The notes below the pieces were generated by a model that did not search any database, was not told the DNA's origin, and was given only the letters and a program-made list of their open reading frames with translations. From NCBI GenBank assembly GCA_016748015.1, contig JAAOMT010000289.1, forward strand, positions 445,639 through 509,638: a DNA stretch of 64,000 nt, read 5' to 3'. Source of the DNA: Geosiphon pyriformis. Taxonomy: Eukaryota; Glomeromycota; Glomeromycetes; Archaeosporales; Geosiphonaceae. A program made the translations under genes and the position numbers. Of this stretch, positions 50,515 to 61,659 are shown piece after piece (the stretch's first letter is position 1; each line of letters starts with the position of its first letter).

Positions 50515-51737
50515 TTACGCTGCGGGGAGATCCATGTTTAACTCTAGTGACTTTGGAGAAGGCCCGGTCGCTGTCGTTGAAGTTTTTGCTCTTGGAATAG
50601 ATAAAGCAACAGGAACAATAGAACTTGGAGAACCAGGCCGAGATTTAGGATGACCATTTGTATTATTAGCTGACCTTCTTTGATGCTCCGGATGGCGATT
50701 TAATGATCGAGAGCGAGAACGTTGTCGGGTGGAACGACGGGTTTCTTCACCGTTTTGATATTTTTTATAGTCCTGAGGAGATCTACTATGATTTCTGCGG
50801 GGGCTATGACTATCACGTCTATAAAAAAATTATGTTATTAGTATGAAAAAATAATTTGATATTATATGGGTTGAAAAAATAAGCTTCGAAAGGGAATTAA
50901 CCTTGGTCGATATGACCTATCAGGTGAAGAATATCGTTGTGGACGTCTGGATGGTGTATATCTAGTTAAGAATGAATAATGATGAGCAAAAATAATTTTT
51001 TCCAAGGTGATCATGTGTTAGAAACAACATTTGACACCCAACTGATCCAGCAATTCATACCGATGTCCTCCTCTCATCTCTCGTGGTGCTTTATCATATA
51101 AAAAAAAAATGGAATAAAATAACTGTTAAGTAGATAAAAATACTTCATAAAACGTTAGAATTAAACACGTTGAGGTATTCTAACTTTTGCGAGATCCACG
51201 TGCAAATTCCACTGTCAAGTCACGTCCATGTACTGAGAAATTTCCCCTTCTGTAGGCTTCTTCACAATCGCGTTCATCATAATATCTTGAATTGAAAGGA
51301 TAAGAAAAACCGCCATTCTTGTCAAGGACCGATGCTGAATAGGTCTTTATTTGGCTTTAATTTTTTTTCTTGGAAACTTGATTCCAACCGAGGCAGAAGT
51401 ATACTTGATATCTCTTGAGAAATTCTTGAAACAAGGATACTCTATATAGGCAAATCCTCTTGGCTCTCTTGTGTAATAATCTCTAGGTATGTAAACTGAA
51501 TTGAGAAAAAAATTTATTAGAAAATATAATTTGGAAGGAAGAAGTTTATCTCGTAAAAGGGACAAAAATACCAACCATCTTTAAGGCGACCGTATTCTCT
51601 AAATACAGGCTCGAGATCTTCGATACTAGGTATAAGCAAAGAATAAGCAAGGTGAAATTACTTAAAAAAAATGGGCAAAAAAAAAATCACAACGTTGTTC
51701 GTGGTGAAAGCCCAGACACAAATAGTGAACGAGACAT
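50515..51737 (-). CDS. SR-type splicing factor (RRM plus RS domain)
   Basis: Nuclear pre-mRNA splicing regulator. Seven exons, 51737-51694, 51625-51576, 51495-51405, 51285-51185, 51088-51061, 50961-50902 and 50818-50515, agree in phase and give 225 residues. The N-terminal RRM has RNP2 LFVSGLS, then IEDLEPVFREYGRLKDVYIP, RNP1 RGFAYIEY, and YRRGNFSVHGRDLTVEFARG at its end. The tail is Arg/Ser-rich (SPRRPQRYSSPDRSYRPR; RRSTRQRSRSRS), the phosphorylated RS domain. With the third donor used here there is an insertion of about nine residues (PCFKNFSRDI) after RNP1. Another splice choice might shorten it. SRSF2/SRSF10-like by architecture. Confidence 0.88.
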
Positions 51738-52046
51738 TCTTTGGCCAGCAAGAATAAATTGTCGCGCTTTCTTTAACCGAAGAAAAGCTATAAAGGGTAA
51801 AGAGAACTTGATAACAAAAAAGATGGGGCATTTACAATAAACGTCACAAGTGATCTATTATTTTTTGTTAAATGAGTCAGATTGACTAATGAATATTTGA
51901 TATGATGAGAATTCCGATTTTTAATTCATTTGAATCTTTTTCAAGAAAAATAATTTTGATTAAGGAGCTTTAAATTTTTAAAAATTTTTATTAGGATTAT
52001 TTATCTCTTCCTTTTGAGAGAGATATTATAAAGTTTGAATTTTAAT

Positions 52047-52232
52047 ATGGCACAATTCAATTCTCGAACGCTTCTTTCCCCGATGGTCGCTTTTTCTATG
52101 GCGATTTTAGTTGGGCTATACGTGAAACATGCGATAAATGAATCAAGGAGAGGGTCTCTTAACCGTCGCAGATTTGTTGATAATGAAAAAGAAATAAATT
52201 CAAGTCAAATTAAAGAAAAAGTGGACTATTAA
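52047..52232 (+). CDS. Small single-pass membrane protein, unrecognised
   Basis: 61 residues starting MAQFNSRTLLSPMVAFSMAI. There is one hydrophobic segment (about residues 11-26), then a strongly basic stretch (ESRRGSLNRRRF) and a charged tail ending KVDY. The shape is that of a small tail- or N-anchored membrane protein, for example in the mitochondrial or ER membrane. No family recognised. It stands alone with a TATA-like TATTATAAAG just upstream, and the ATG is the first in frame. Confidence 0.45.
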   Translation: MAQFNSRTLLSPMVAFSMAILVGLYVKHAINESRRGSLNRRRFVDNEKEINSSQIKEKVDY

Positions 52233-52609
52233 TAATTGAAATTCAAGAATCTAGGATGATTTTCGAAACTGTAAATCAACATCATCAAATTATTATGAAG
52301 GATAAAGAGGTTTTGATTGGAAAAAGTCCCTTAGATTTTGCCAACCATATTTTGTGTTATTATGTTATTCCCACCAACCTTAAATCCTAATAGCTGGATC
52401 ATTTTATTTCATCCTTATAAACTCTGAGTATCTACACATGTTTGTAAATTCTGATTTTCAGAGATCCCCAAAATTAGTTATTTATTAAACCCATTGAGAG
52501 GTAACCAATCAGAGCTAATCGTACCCTGTAATCGTGAATGTTCAAGTAATCCAAGGTTGTAGTTGTCTTTTGCCATAAATTTCAAGTTTGAAAAGCAAAC
52601 AGTATTCTA

Positions 52610-55443
52610 ATGTCCGTTACAGTTTCTGTTAAATTTGCTCACGACGCTGTTTTTTTTTCAGGAGAACCTTTCCTTTGTACAATCACCTTTACTAACCCAT
52701 ATCCACCTACATCGCAAACAAAAAATATCACGACTAGCCCTCGACTTTCCAATGAATCTGGAACTTCAAAACTGACAAATGGATTTACGACTAATCCAGT
52801 AAGGTCAATAAATGACCCAAAAAATCAAACCAAGAAAGGCCAAAAACAAGTTCAAAATGGGAGTCCTTTATCTGTAATAGTTGAAAATCCTTCAATTAAA
52901 AATAGCCTTGCTGGAGATCTTGGGGATTCGGGAATTTTTGGTTTCAGAAATTTTGTAAAAAGATCTGCCTCTTTGACTGCTATTGCTTCCTCAACTTTTT
53001 CTTTATTGACCGGCATTGAATCCAGTCCCGGTTCTCCTATCGATCCTTCCACCTCTTCTGCTTTACCCACGTCCTCGCATAATTTATCGCAAACAGAGAA
53101 AATTAAGATGGAAATAATAGATGATGCTACTAAAGAAAACAGTAAATAATTAATTTTTAATAATTCTGAAATAAATTTTATAAAGATATTCCTAATGATT
53201 TGATCTCTTGGGTTCTACGAAAGTCAACGCGCCATCAAATTCAGAGCATTCTTATGATACTGATACTGAGACCGAAGCTGATGATGATTTTGGTTTCATA
53301 AATTTACAAAAAGCAGATGGTGGAAGTGACACAATGTCTCTAGATTTTGACACAAGAGAATCAACACCGCGTAGTTCTGTTGACTTTTATGGACTTGGCA
53401 ATAATAATTCAGAAAGAAATAGTAGTACTTGGGTGGGTGCTTGGGGAGACAAATCTCATAGCAGAAAATCTAATACAATGTCAAGATGCAGCTCTTCCCC
53501 GTCTCTTACGCAAAAATATGAAACTTTATTATGGAGTTTTGCTCAAATAGTTGGACATTTTATTGTTGATGGGTCATTAGTAAAATCCGCTGAATTTGAA
53601 CCATTAAAGCATAAAGCAATGTATCGACCTGCTAGTGCGGGTATCGTCGGTACTGGTGGTGCTGTAGGTGGTGGTATGCTGGGGATATTTGGGCCTAATG
53701 GGAAAAGTTCTTCGAATTCGGGAGAGTATTCAGAGAAAGCAGGTCTTGGCCTCAGGAAATTTTTTGATTGCAAGAGTTTTTTTTTTTTTTTTAATTAAAT
53801 TCTGATTCAACTAAAGTCTTTGATTAAATTTTCAATTGACAGATAACAGGACAATTCCAGTTTTTTCTACTCCACCATCTATATTGTTTGTTGATTTGTA
53901 TCTCTCTCCAGGAGAGTCTCGAACCTGTAATTATTCTCTCTATTTTTTATTTTTTTTATTTGTCAATACAATCAATAAATTGTTGATTTTATATTTCTAA
54001 AGATACTTATGAGACCAGACTACCTGATGATTTGCCTCCCACGCATCGAGGGAAAGCCATTAGATTTCATTATAATTTAATAATAGGAACTCATCGTGGT
54101 GGAATGAATCATCAATCACACATAGTTCAATTACCATTTCGTGTTTTTAATCATGTCGCAGGTAATTTTTCGCCTATATCTTATAAGTGTTCGTTTTTTT
54201 TTTGTTTTTTTTTAACGTTCATTTCATAGAGGATGGAACACGGCCTGTATACGATCTCATGAATCCACTTATAATATACAAGGATGATGCAATAGTAACA
54301 TGCATAGAAGAAAAGAAAACCCCAAAACCTGTCAAGAAAAAAGGCAAGCATTCTAATTTTTGAATTAAATGATTTGAATTTTTGAATTTTTTCTTATTTA
54401 TGATTATACCTAAAGTGAATAATAAGTGTGCAGAGTTTTTGGATTATGTTGAGAAACTCGTTCAAACTTCAAAGAATCAAAATCATTTACCCTCACCCAA
54501 TTCGGAAAGTGATAGAGATAGTGAAAGTTATGTAATTTTAGAAAACAGTCAAAAATCGTGTGCGAATACTGTTTTGATGTTGGCCAAAAATATGCGTAAA
54601 GGTAATTTCGATCAAAAATTCATTTTTATGAATTTCTTTATTTTCTTTTCAAAACTTCTTAATAATTTTAATATTTGTAGCCAATTATGACATTTGCAAA
54701 AATAATGCACGAGTTGGGCAATTATGCCTATTAAAAACCTCCTACCGTTTAGGTGATATTGTTCATGGGATAATAAATTTTACCGACGCCTTGATACCAA
54801 GCTATCAGGTACGTGCCTAAAAAGCTCGATCTTGCACCAATAGATATAGGGGTTAATAGGTACTTTAGAAGAAACCTTCATCGTTTAGTTATTCCACATC
54901 ACTATTGAATTAATTTTTTTCTAGGTATCAATTACCCTAGAGAATAGTGAGCTTGTAGAACTTAGCGTTGCTAATCGTCCACAAAGTCAAATCTCACGAC
55001 TTACTCGCAAAATACATGGTGAACATCATGAATTCTGCTTGAATTCAAATCGAATAAGTTTTGCCATTTCAATACCTACCTCAAGTACACCTGACTTCTC
55101 AACAACAGGAGGTATTAGCTTAGCCAAATTTAGCAGGGTGTCTTTTAAACGCGTTATTTATTTGATATTAAATTCTTTTATAGATCATTACTTTACTGAA
55201 AATTTTTATTAAATTCTTTTCCTAGTCAAACTACAATGGGGATTAAGAGTGGAATTTATCACCGGATCTAAAGGAAAGCCATCACTACTGGCATTTAATG
55301 CAGATGATCGTCATCAATATTATCAGGCAGTCTCGGAGGTCGACGTAGAAACATTTGACTGTTTTATCCCTATTAAGGTCTACCCATCCTCACATGAATC
55401 AGCACGAACATTCTCTTCACAACACAACTTCAATGTATCATAA
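52610..55443 (+). CDS. RGP1: RGP1, subunit of the RIC1-RGP1 Rab exchange factor
   Basis: With RIC1 it activates Ypt6/Rab6 at the Golgi for endosome-to-Golgi transport. Nine exons: 52610-53141, 53224-53742, 53843-53926, 54003-54161, 54230-54343, 54416-54601, 54681-54808, 54925-55111 and 55226-55443. Every phase agrees, giving 708 residues. The arrestin-like N-terminal strand MSVTVSVKFAHDAVFFSGEP is split from the rest by a long Ser-rich loop. Conserved Rgp1 blocks: TLLWSFAQIVGHFIVDGSLV, PPSILFVDLYLSPGESRTY, THRGKAIRFHYNLIIGTHRG, SYRLGDIVHGIINFTD and VKLQWGLRVEFITG. The fifth intron has a GC donor (GCAAGC). Confidence 0.93.
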
Positions 55444-56102
55444 TATTCCTGTACAACATTTAACCAGCCTTTAAGTTTTTCTCAAATACCTCCTGATTAT
55501 CAATAATTTGGAGAAAGGCGTGAAATTTCGATATTTTGTTGGATATTAGACAAAGCCCAGCAGGCAATTCCGTTATTTTATTTTATCAAAAGTATATAAT
55601 AATAATATATATTTCTCAAACTCCGAGTATTATTTAGGTTTTTCAAGATTATTATGATCAATTATTAATTTAATTTGGGAAAGAATGAACTTGCCAAAAT
55701 GTAAAGATAAGTTATTTATATTATATTAATCTAATACACGGGCAAGAAAAACTTTGATTTGTTCACTGATTATTTTACAATGGATTCAATCAATTATTAA
55801 TATACAAGAATAGTTTATATAAAAACAAATTAATCCTTATAAACAGTTTTATTAAGCAAAGTTTTCAAACCTGTTGTTGGCCATTATTTATTATTATTTT
55901 ACTATTAGATTTAAATCCTTTGTTTAATAATTTCACAATAACTGTATAAAAGCAAGGTGTTAAAATAAAAAAGTAAAAAGTATATTAATTATTTTGAATA
56001 ATAATTTTTTATAATTTTAAAAATAAAATGTTTGTAAATTAATGATAAAACCAAATAAGCATTTTTAATTAAAATACCAAATGTTTGTGATATTTTTCAA
56101 TC
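55444..56102. other. AT-rich intergenic region
   Basis: 3' flank of RGP1, then A/T-rich DNA up to the LINE fragment. No gene seen. Confidence 0.6.
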
Positions 56103-57045
56103 TGTTTGTCAAATGTGCTGGAAGTTTGGCTTTGGTTCTTGGGTTGTGATGGGCAAATTACATACAAACATTGATTGGTTTAGGTCATCTCTGGTGTGGT
56201 ATTCTGATTCACATATGGCCACTGGCTTTACTAGTAGAAACACTGCTGGTGCTTATATATATTTTATGAAAGCTTTACATTACTGGCTTTCTGTTACTAT
56301 TCATAAACATTTATATGCCAATAGTTATCCGAGTGTGTTGTGTTTGTTTTGTGGGAATATCGAGGTCTTTGATCATGTTTTCTCTTACTTGTCTGATTCT
56401 GGTGCTCATGCACAGTTGTTGAATGTTTATGCAGCTGATTGAAGGATGCTTTCTAGTCTGTCTTATTTATCTTCATGTATTTCACAATGTTTGAGTTCTT
56501 GTGTTTCTAATATTGCTTTGTATATAACTCTGTACAAGAGTTTTATTCTCAATGATTGATATCGAAAATCTCTTTCTGTTTTTGAAGATTCCAAAATTGC
56601 AGGTTGAAAGATTGTAGACTTTATGTGCAAATTTAGTCTTGTATTTAAAGAGAAGGTTTGGTTTGTCCATATTAAACACTAGATTGTTATAGAGAAAAAT
56701 AGTCTTATCTTATATGATGGGTCTGTTTCAGGCTTGATGTCTGGAATTTTTTCAGTTTTTTCTGCTGGCATAATTAATTTATTGGGTGTTACTAATGCTT
56801 TAGGGGTTAGTTTTGGTTTTTATAAATCTTGTAGGTTTTTTTCAGATTTATTTTGAATGGTATTGGTTTATATAGACAATTAGTATTGTTCTAATTAGTT
56901 TAAGTGGCTGATCACATGTAAAAAATGCATAATTTACACCTAGTTTAAATTACTTGGTTGATATATTGTTCTAGGTAATGTTTGGACTTCACTCATTAAG
57001 CAAATAAAAAAATAAAAAATAAAAATAAAAACTTAATTAAAAATT
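56103..57045 (+). mobile_element. 5'-truncated LINE tail (copy D)
   Basis: Colinear with 48110-49000 of LINE copy C. HMATGFTSRNTAGAYIYFMK matches HMATGFTSRLTADTRTYFIK, and SYPSVLCLFCGNIEVFDHVF matches CYPSVLCLYCGKVEVSDHMF. The shared 3' end carries an AATAAAAAAATAAAAAATAAAA tail. Only the last ~900 bp are present, as expected for an abortive target-primed insertion. Several stops are present downstream of 56440. Confidence 0.8.
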
Positions 57046-57107
57046 AATATATATTATTTAAAATGATAAACCAATTTTTAATAATATATTTATTATTATT
57101 ATTATTA

Positions 57108-57260
57108 TTAAGATTTAACAAGTACAATTTAATTACTATCTAGTATATAGAACCAAAACTAAGGATTCTAGTTAAATGCAATTCATGTTTTTTCTATATA
57201 TAACTAGTTACTTAAACCAATTAAAAACACACTACACTAATGCTTTAGAAGATCAAATTT
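57108..57260. repeat. Second copy of the segment at 4087-4244
   Basis: Same orientation as the left copy and more AT-shifted. Lies 60 bp beyond the LINE D tail. Confidence 0.6.
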
Positions 57261-58829
57261 ATAATTTTTGTTAAGTAATAACAGTTATCTTATTGTTTAA
57301 AAACAAAAAAAAAATTATTTTATTTTTAAAATTTTTAAAATTTTTATTTATTTTTTTTGGTCTTTAAGTAAAATTTTTTTTAACAAAACCATATATAGTT
57401 TTTTTTATAAAATTTTCTTTATTTATATTATTATTAATTTTTAAACAAATAAATTAGTACTTTATAAAATATTAAAAAACCATAAAATAATAAAATAAAA
57501 TTTATTTTTAAAAATTTTTTATTTTTAAAAATTTTAAATATAGAAAAAAAAAGATTTAATAATTATTTATAATATTTATAATAATTAATTAAATAAAAAA
57601 ACAATGTAAAAATTTATTTTATTTTAAAAAATTAATATTAATAATAAAAACACATATTATATTATATTATTATTTTCACTAATTTAATATTGCTTAATTA
57701 ATGTTGTAAATAATTTAATAATTTTAATTATTAATAAAAACAAACAAATATGTAATATTAAAAAAAAGATTTTTTTAAAAAAAACAATTAACTTGTATCT
57801 TATTGGTATATTTGTTAAAGTTTTTGGATTTTTTTATTATAGTAAGTAATCTTATATTTATGTTTTATATTTGTGTATATAAATATTGATTTATGTTTTT
57901 ATGTGATAGCAAAAAGAAAAAAAATCATGTTTAAAATTACCAAAGAAAAACAAACTTTAGAATTTTATATTTTTTATAAATTATATGGTTTTTTGTTATA
58001 TGTATGTTTTTATTTACAATTATATTCTTTGTTTTTGCAAACCAAGAACTATGAATTAAAAATAGATAAAAACTTAAATTTTATGTATAAATATAATTTT
58101 GAGAAGACAAAGACATAACATATAACTTTACAAACTTAATATGTAGAGGCAAGCAATCCTTTTTTGCCATTATTGAAAACAATTGTAAGCTGGTTGCCAT
58201 TCTTTTTTTTCAGATTATGTGAATATATGTTCGATTTTATATTTTACTGCCATTGAAAGAAAAGATATATGCTCTTTGGGAGGTCTTGTCTATTGAGAAC
58301 GTGACTTTGGGATTTTATAAGACATTCTTGTAATACCAATATTTTTTGTTTGATATCTGATGTATGTTTAGAATCTTCTGAATCGAGTCAAAAGATTGAG
58401 CGATGTCACAGTGAAAAAAGCAAAATGATATTGGGATCTTCGGGACTGACAATAGCTCTAATGACAAATCAAACGCTTAAGAAGATGAAAAGATACATTA
58501 AATTTAAATATCGCTCCTCTAAATTAAAAATTATATAAAACATATTTATTTTAAAATAAATATTTTATTTAATTATATTTTCCTTGAATTTCACCGGATA
58601 TTGTTAGTGATCCTCGCGTCCCAACAACTTGTCAATGCCTTTTAAGGTAAGACTATAAAAAGGGTTTCTCTTATGGAAAGGGATAAACGCGACTTAGTAA
58701 TTGTCTATCACTCTCAGACAGTGGATTATTATCACGTTTAACACATTTTCGTTGGAATCTTCGACGCGTCCAACAAGACAAAATTTTGTTCAAAGAGTAT
58801 ATAACGCGGAAAAAGCTTTTACCTGAGAA
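57261..58829. other. AT-rich intergenic region
   Basis: No supported gene. Open frames at 57873-58118 and 58350-58538 have low-complexity composition and no recognisable domain. 58640-58820 is the NSE4 upstream region with a TATAAAAAGG-like element near 58652. Confidence 0.5.
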
Positions 58830-60348
58830 ATGCCAGTCTCGAGTACTCGGTCTACCTTTATCCCTGACAAAAATAACGGTATGGAAGGCTTTCCAGAACA
58901 AAATCAGCAAGTTGAGAAAGAACATGGTGAACAGATTACTAGACAGGATCTATATGACCCTGAACAAGATAAACAGGAAAAGAGATGGTTGAGGAAAGAA
59001 TATCGCAATCTTATTGCTGTAACTGAAGGTATTCCCAATTCATTCTCAAAGTTGTCATTTGAAAAACTGTAAATTTGAAATTTAAACCTATTCGATCAAT
59101 CGATATTTTGGCTCTAAATTTTATCGCGATTGTAATAGATTAAAACTTTCATTACTTTCATCGTAATTTTTAGAAAATCGGCAACAATATTTACGCCCTG
59201 ACTCGGATGGTTTAGCTAACACAATAGCGAGGGCAAATGATCTATACCAGAGAGGTATCAATTGTCTGTGAATTAATAAGATTATTAAAAAGATCTTTTT
59301 AAATTGAATCTTGATTAAATAGTAAGGAACACCCATGAAGCAACCCTGGATTCACGTCTCTTAGTATTATCAAGCGATTTGGGAGTCCAAAAGGCACGGA
59401 TGATGAAATTGGATCATAATTCATTTGATATAGATGAGTATATTGCAAAAGTGATCAATTATAATAGACCTCGAAAAGTAGGTGGTGATGAAGGGCAGGT
59501 GGTTGTCAATTGGTCTGCCATTGGTAAGGTTGCTGCCAAGTTTACAAAGCGAGTACCTACAATGGATTTTATGTGAGTATTTCTGCAGTTATTTTAAGTT
59601 AAAGAAATCCCATTTTAAGTAGCTTGCGATTTATCAGGCTCGGACCATTATCCGTACCACAAAAAGAAAGAACAAAATCGAAACCGCAGATACGAATAGA
59701 AAAGCTTCAAAAAGATCTTCGAACACCTGTCCGGGTAATTAAGATATTCATATTTTTAAAGGACCGAATCATTAGGATATCACTCATTAGGTTGTTTATT
59801 TAGATGAAAGAAGTGGACATAGAGAGGCAGGAAAACGAAACTACTAGAAATGTCAAAATGATAGCGGACATTTTACAAGAAGTACAGCCAATAAATTTAT
59901 TTGAGTTTATTGTGAATCCTAACTCATTTGGTCAAACAGTCGAAAATATGTTTTATTTGTCCTTCCTCATCCGTGATGGTCAAGTATCCATTGATGATGA
60001 AGATGGACAGCCGATTCTCAGTAAGAATCCAAGTCTGATATTGTATCCACTTTGTTTCCTTTCTTATGCTGGCTATATAATTTATAAAATTTGATAGCAC
60101 GTACTGAACCGGCTACCGCGGAGGATTATCAAGATGGTCTGATAAAAAAGCAGCTTGTGCTAGAAATGGATATGGAGCTTTGGCATGTAAGTCCCAGAAT
60201 CTTTTTTGTCTTGTCAATATATATATATATATCTGGCTTCTTATCAGTTATATTTCTGTAGAAACTTATCGATGTCTATGAGATTCAAAATACGGTAATA
60301 CCAACTAGGGAAAAAAGAGAACAAATGGCTGGAAAGTGGTATGGATAG
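58830..60348 (+). CDS. NSE4: SMC5/6 complex kleisin NSE4
   Basis: Kleisin subunit bridging SMC5 and SMC6 heads, for DNA repair and chromosome segregation. Seven exons, 58830-59028, 59174-59254, 59323-59572, 59638-59734, 59804-60020, 60098-60186 and 60262-60348, join in phase to 339 residues, the usual size. N-terminal Nse3/4-binding region: ENRQQYLRPDSDGLANTIA, EATLDSRLLVLSSDLGVQKA and VVNWSAIGKVAAKFTKRVPT. C-terminal Nse4 domain: INLFEFIVNPNSFGQTVENM, FYLSFLIRDGQVSID and the end LIDVYEIQNTVIPTREKR. The start MPVSSTRSTF is the only in-frame ATG before the conserved region. Confidence 0.93.
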
Positions 60349-60718
60349 ATCCGCGCACAGAACGTTGACTCCAATGTAAATAATAATATAATCATAAATG
60401 GAGCGTTTTATGGTAATATCTCGACTGTTTAATAGATGGCATTTTCTGTGAATCCAATTACCTGAAGTGGGATTTTTGTCAAAGTGCACTAATACACTTT
60501 TTCATTCTCAGATCTCTGTATTTTTGCGATACTATTTTTGAAAACTTTATATTAAAAATGTTAGCCAATCTGATTTGTAAAACAATTATTTAATCAATCA
60601 TCAATAGGTACATTGTAATTTACAGAGCGGTTAGTGAATTTTGAGTCACCTAATCTCAACTTCAGATAAATCTATCATATTTTATTGTTAATTTTGAACG
60701 TTATAAATTTCTTTTTAA
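60349..60718. other. Intergenic region
   Basis: Short spacer between NSE4 and the DUF2039 gene, same strand. Nothing else seen. Confidence 0.6.
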
Positions 60719-61567
60719 ATGAGTACGAACGAGACGCATAAAAGTGAAAGAAGGACCCAACGTGTTTCAACAAGTAGTAAAAAGAAACAAGGTCAAAAAT
60801 ACCAAAATGTTTATGCTTTCCATTCGAATAAAAGCTCGAAAAAGTCGAAGATAATAAATTCTTTACCCGTATCCGGCTTGTAAGTCTTCCAATCAAAACC
60901 TAAGCCTACATTAAATAAGGCTTTTATGAATGTGGAAGATTCATAAGGTCTTATGAGTATTATTTCGATTTTATCCCAGATGCCAAAAGTGCAAGGGAAT
61001 TGTCGATTGGCGTAAAAAATTCAAGAAATATAAACCCCTGACGATTCCCAAGCGTTGGTAAGATGAATCATGTTAAAGATATATATTAGAGATTATTGGA
61101 GCTAAATTGAAAATCAACGAAAAGCTTAAGCTGCGAAGAAAAGGTGATAAAGGAAGCCTATCATGTTTTGTGTAATTCATGTGCCAAGGCGAAAGGCGTT
61201 TGCGCCAAATGTCAGGAAGATGGCGAAATTTTGTCCAGGTCTGCGCTTTTAGAATTCGACGAATGTTTTATTTGGTAATTCATCGTATTGAAAGATTAGT
61301 GCTTTATACGGGGGGGATAATAGCTCAAAAAAAACCGAAAGGGAGATATTAACTGAACAACAAGAACAAGATCGATTATTGTCAACCTTATCCGAGCGTC
61401 AACGAAGAACCTATATCCGTAATTTAGAGCGGGGCCACGAAGGCCCCCTTGAAAGTTTAGTAAAAGGGTCTGAAAACCATTCAGAAGATTTTGAAGATAA
61501 AGTAGATGAACATGATCCTGAGGATATTACTTCAAGTGGCAGTGATACATATATTTTGGGGGATTGA
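60719..61567 (+). CDS. DUF2039 (C9orf85-like) zinc-binding protein
   Basis: Conserved eukaryotic protein of unknown role. Exons 60719-60879, 60980-61057, 61131-61238 and 61300-61567 agree in phase and give 204 residues. Basic N-terminus with QGQKYQNVYAFHSNKSSK, then LCQKCKGIVDWRKKFKKYKP, the CCEEKVIKEAYHVLCNSCAK block and GVCAKCQEDGEI: four Cys pairs that probably bind two zinc ions. The C-terminal third is an acidic, disordered tail (EDKVDEHDPEDITSSGSD) beyond the usual family domain. Annealing of the last exon at the 7-G run was checked by frame. Confidence 0.85.
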
Positions 61568-61659
61568 CGATTTATTAATGTGTCTTATTTGTGATTAACA
61601 TGATCATTTCTTTTCCAAGCCTGTTGTTTTCTTCGAACCTTGAGTTTTAAATAATTTAC

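Noticed and set aside
57873-58538. Short open frames with Lys/Tyr/Leu-rich composition
   Set aside because: Composition follows the A/T-rich DNA, with no splice context, no domain and no neighbouring coding exons.
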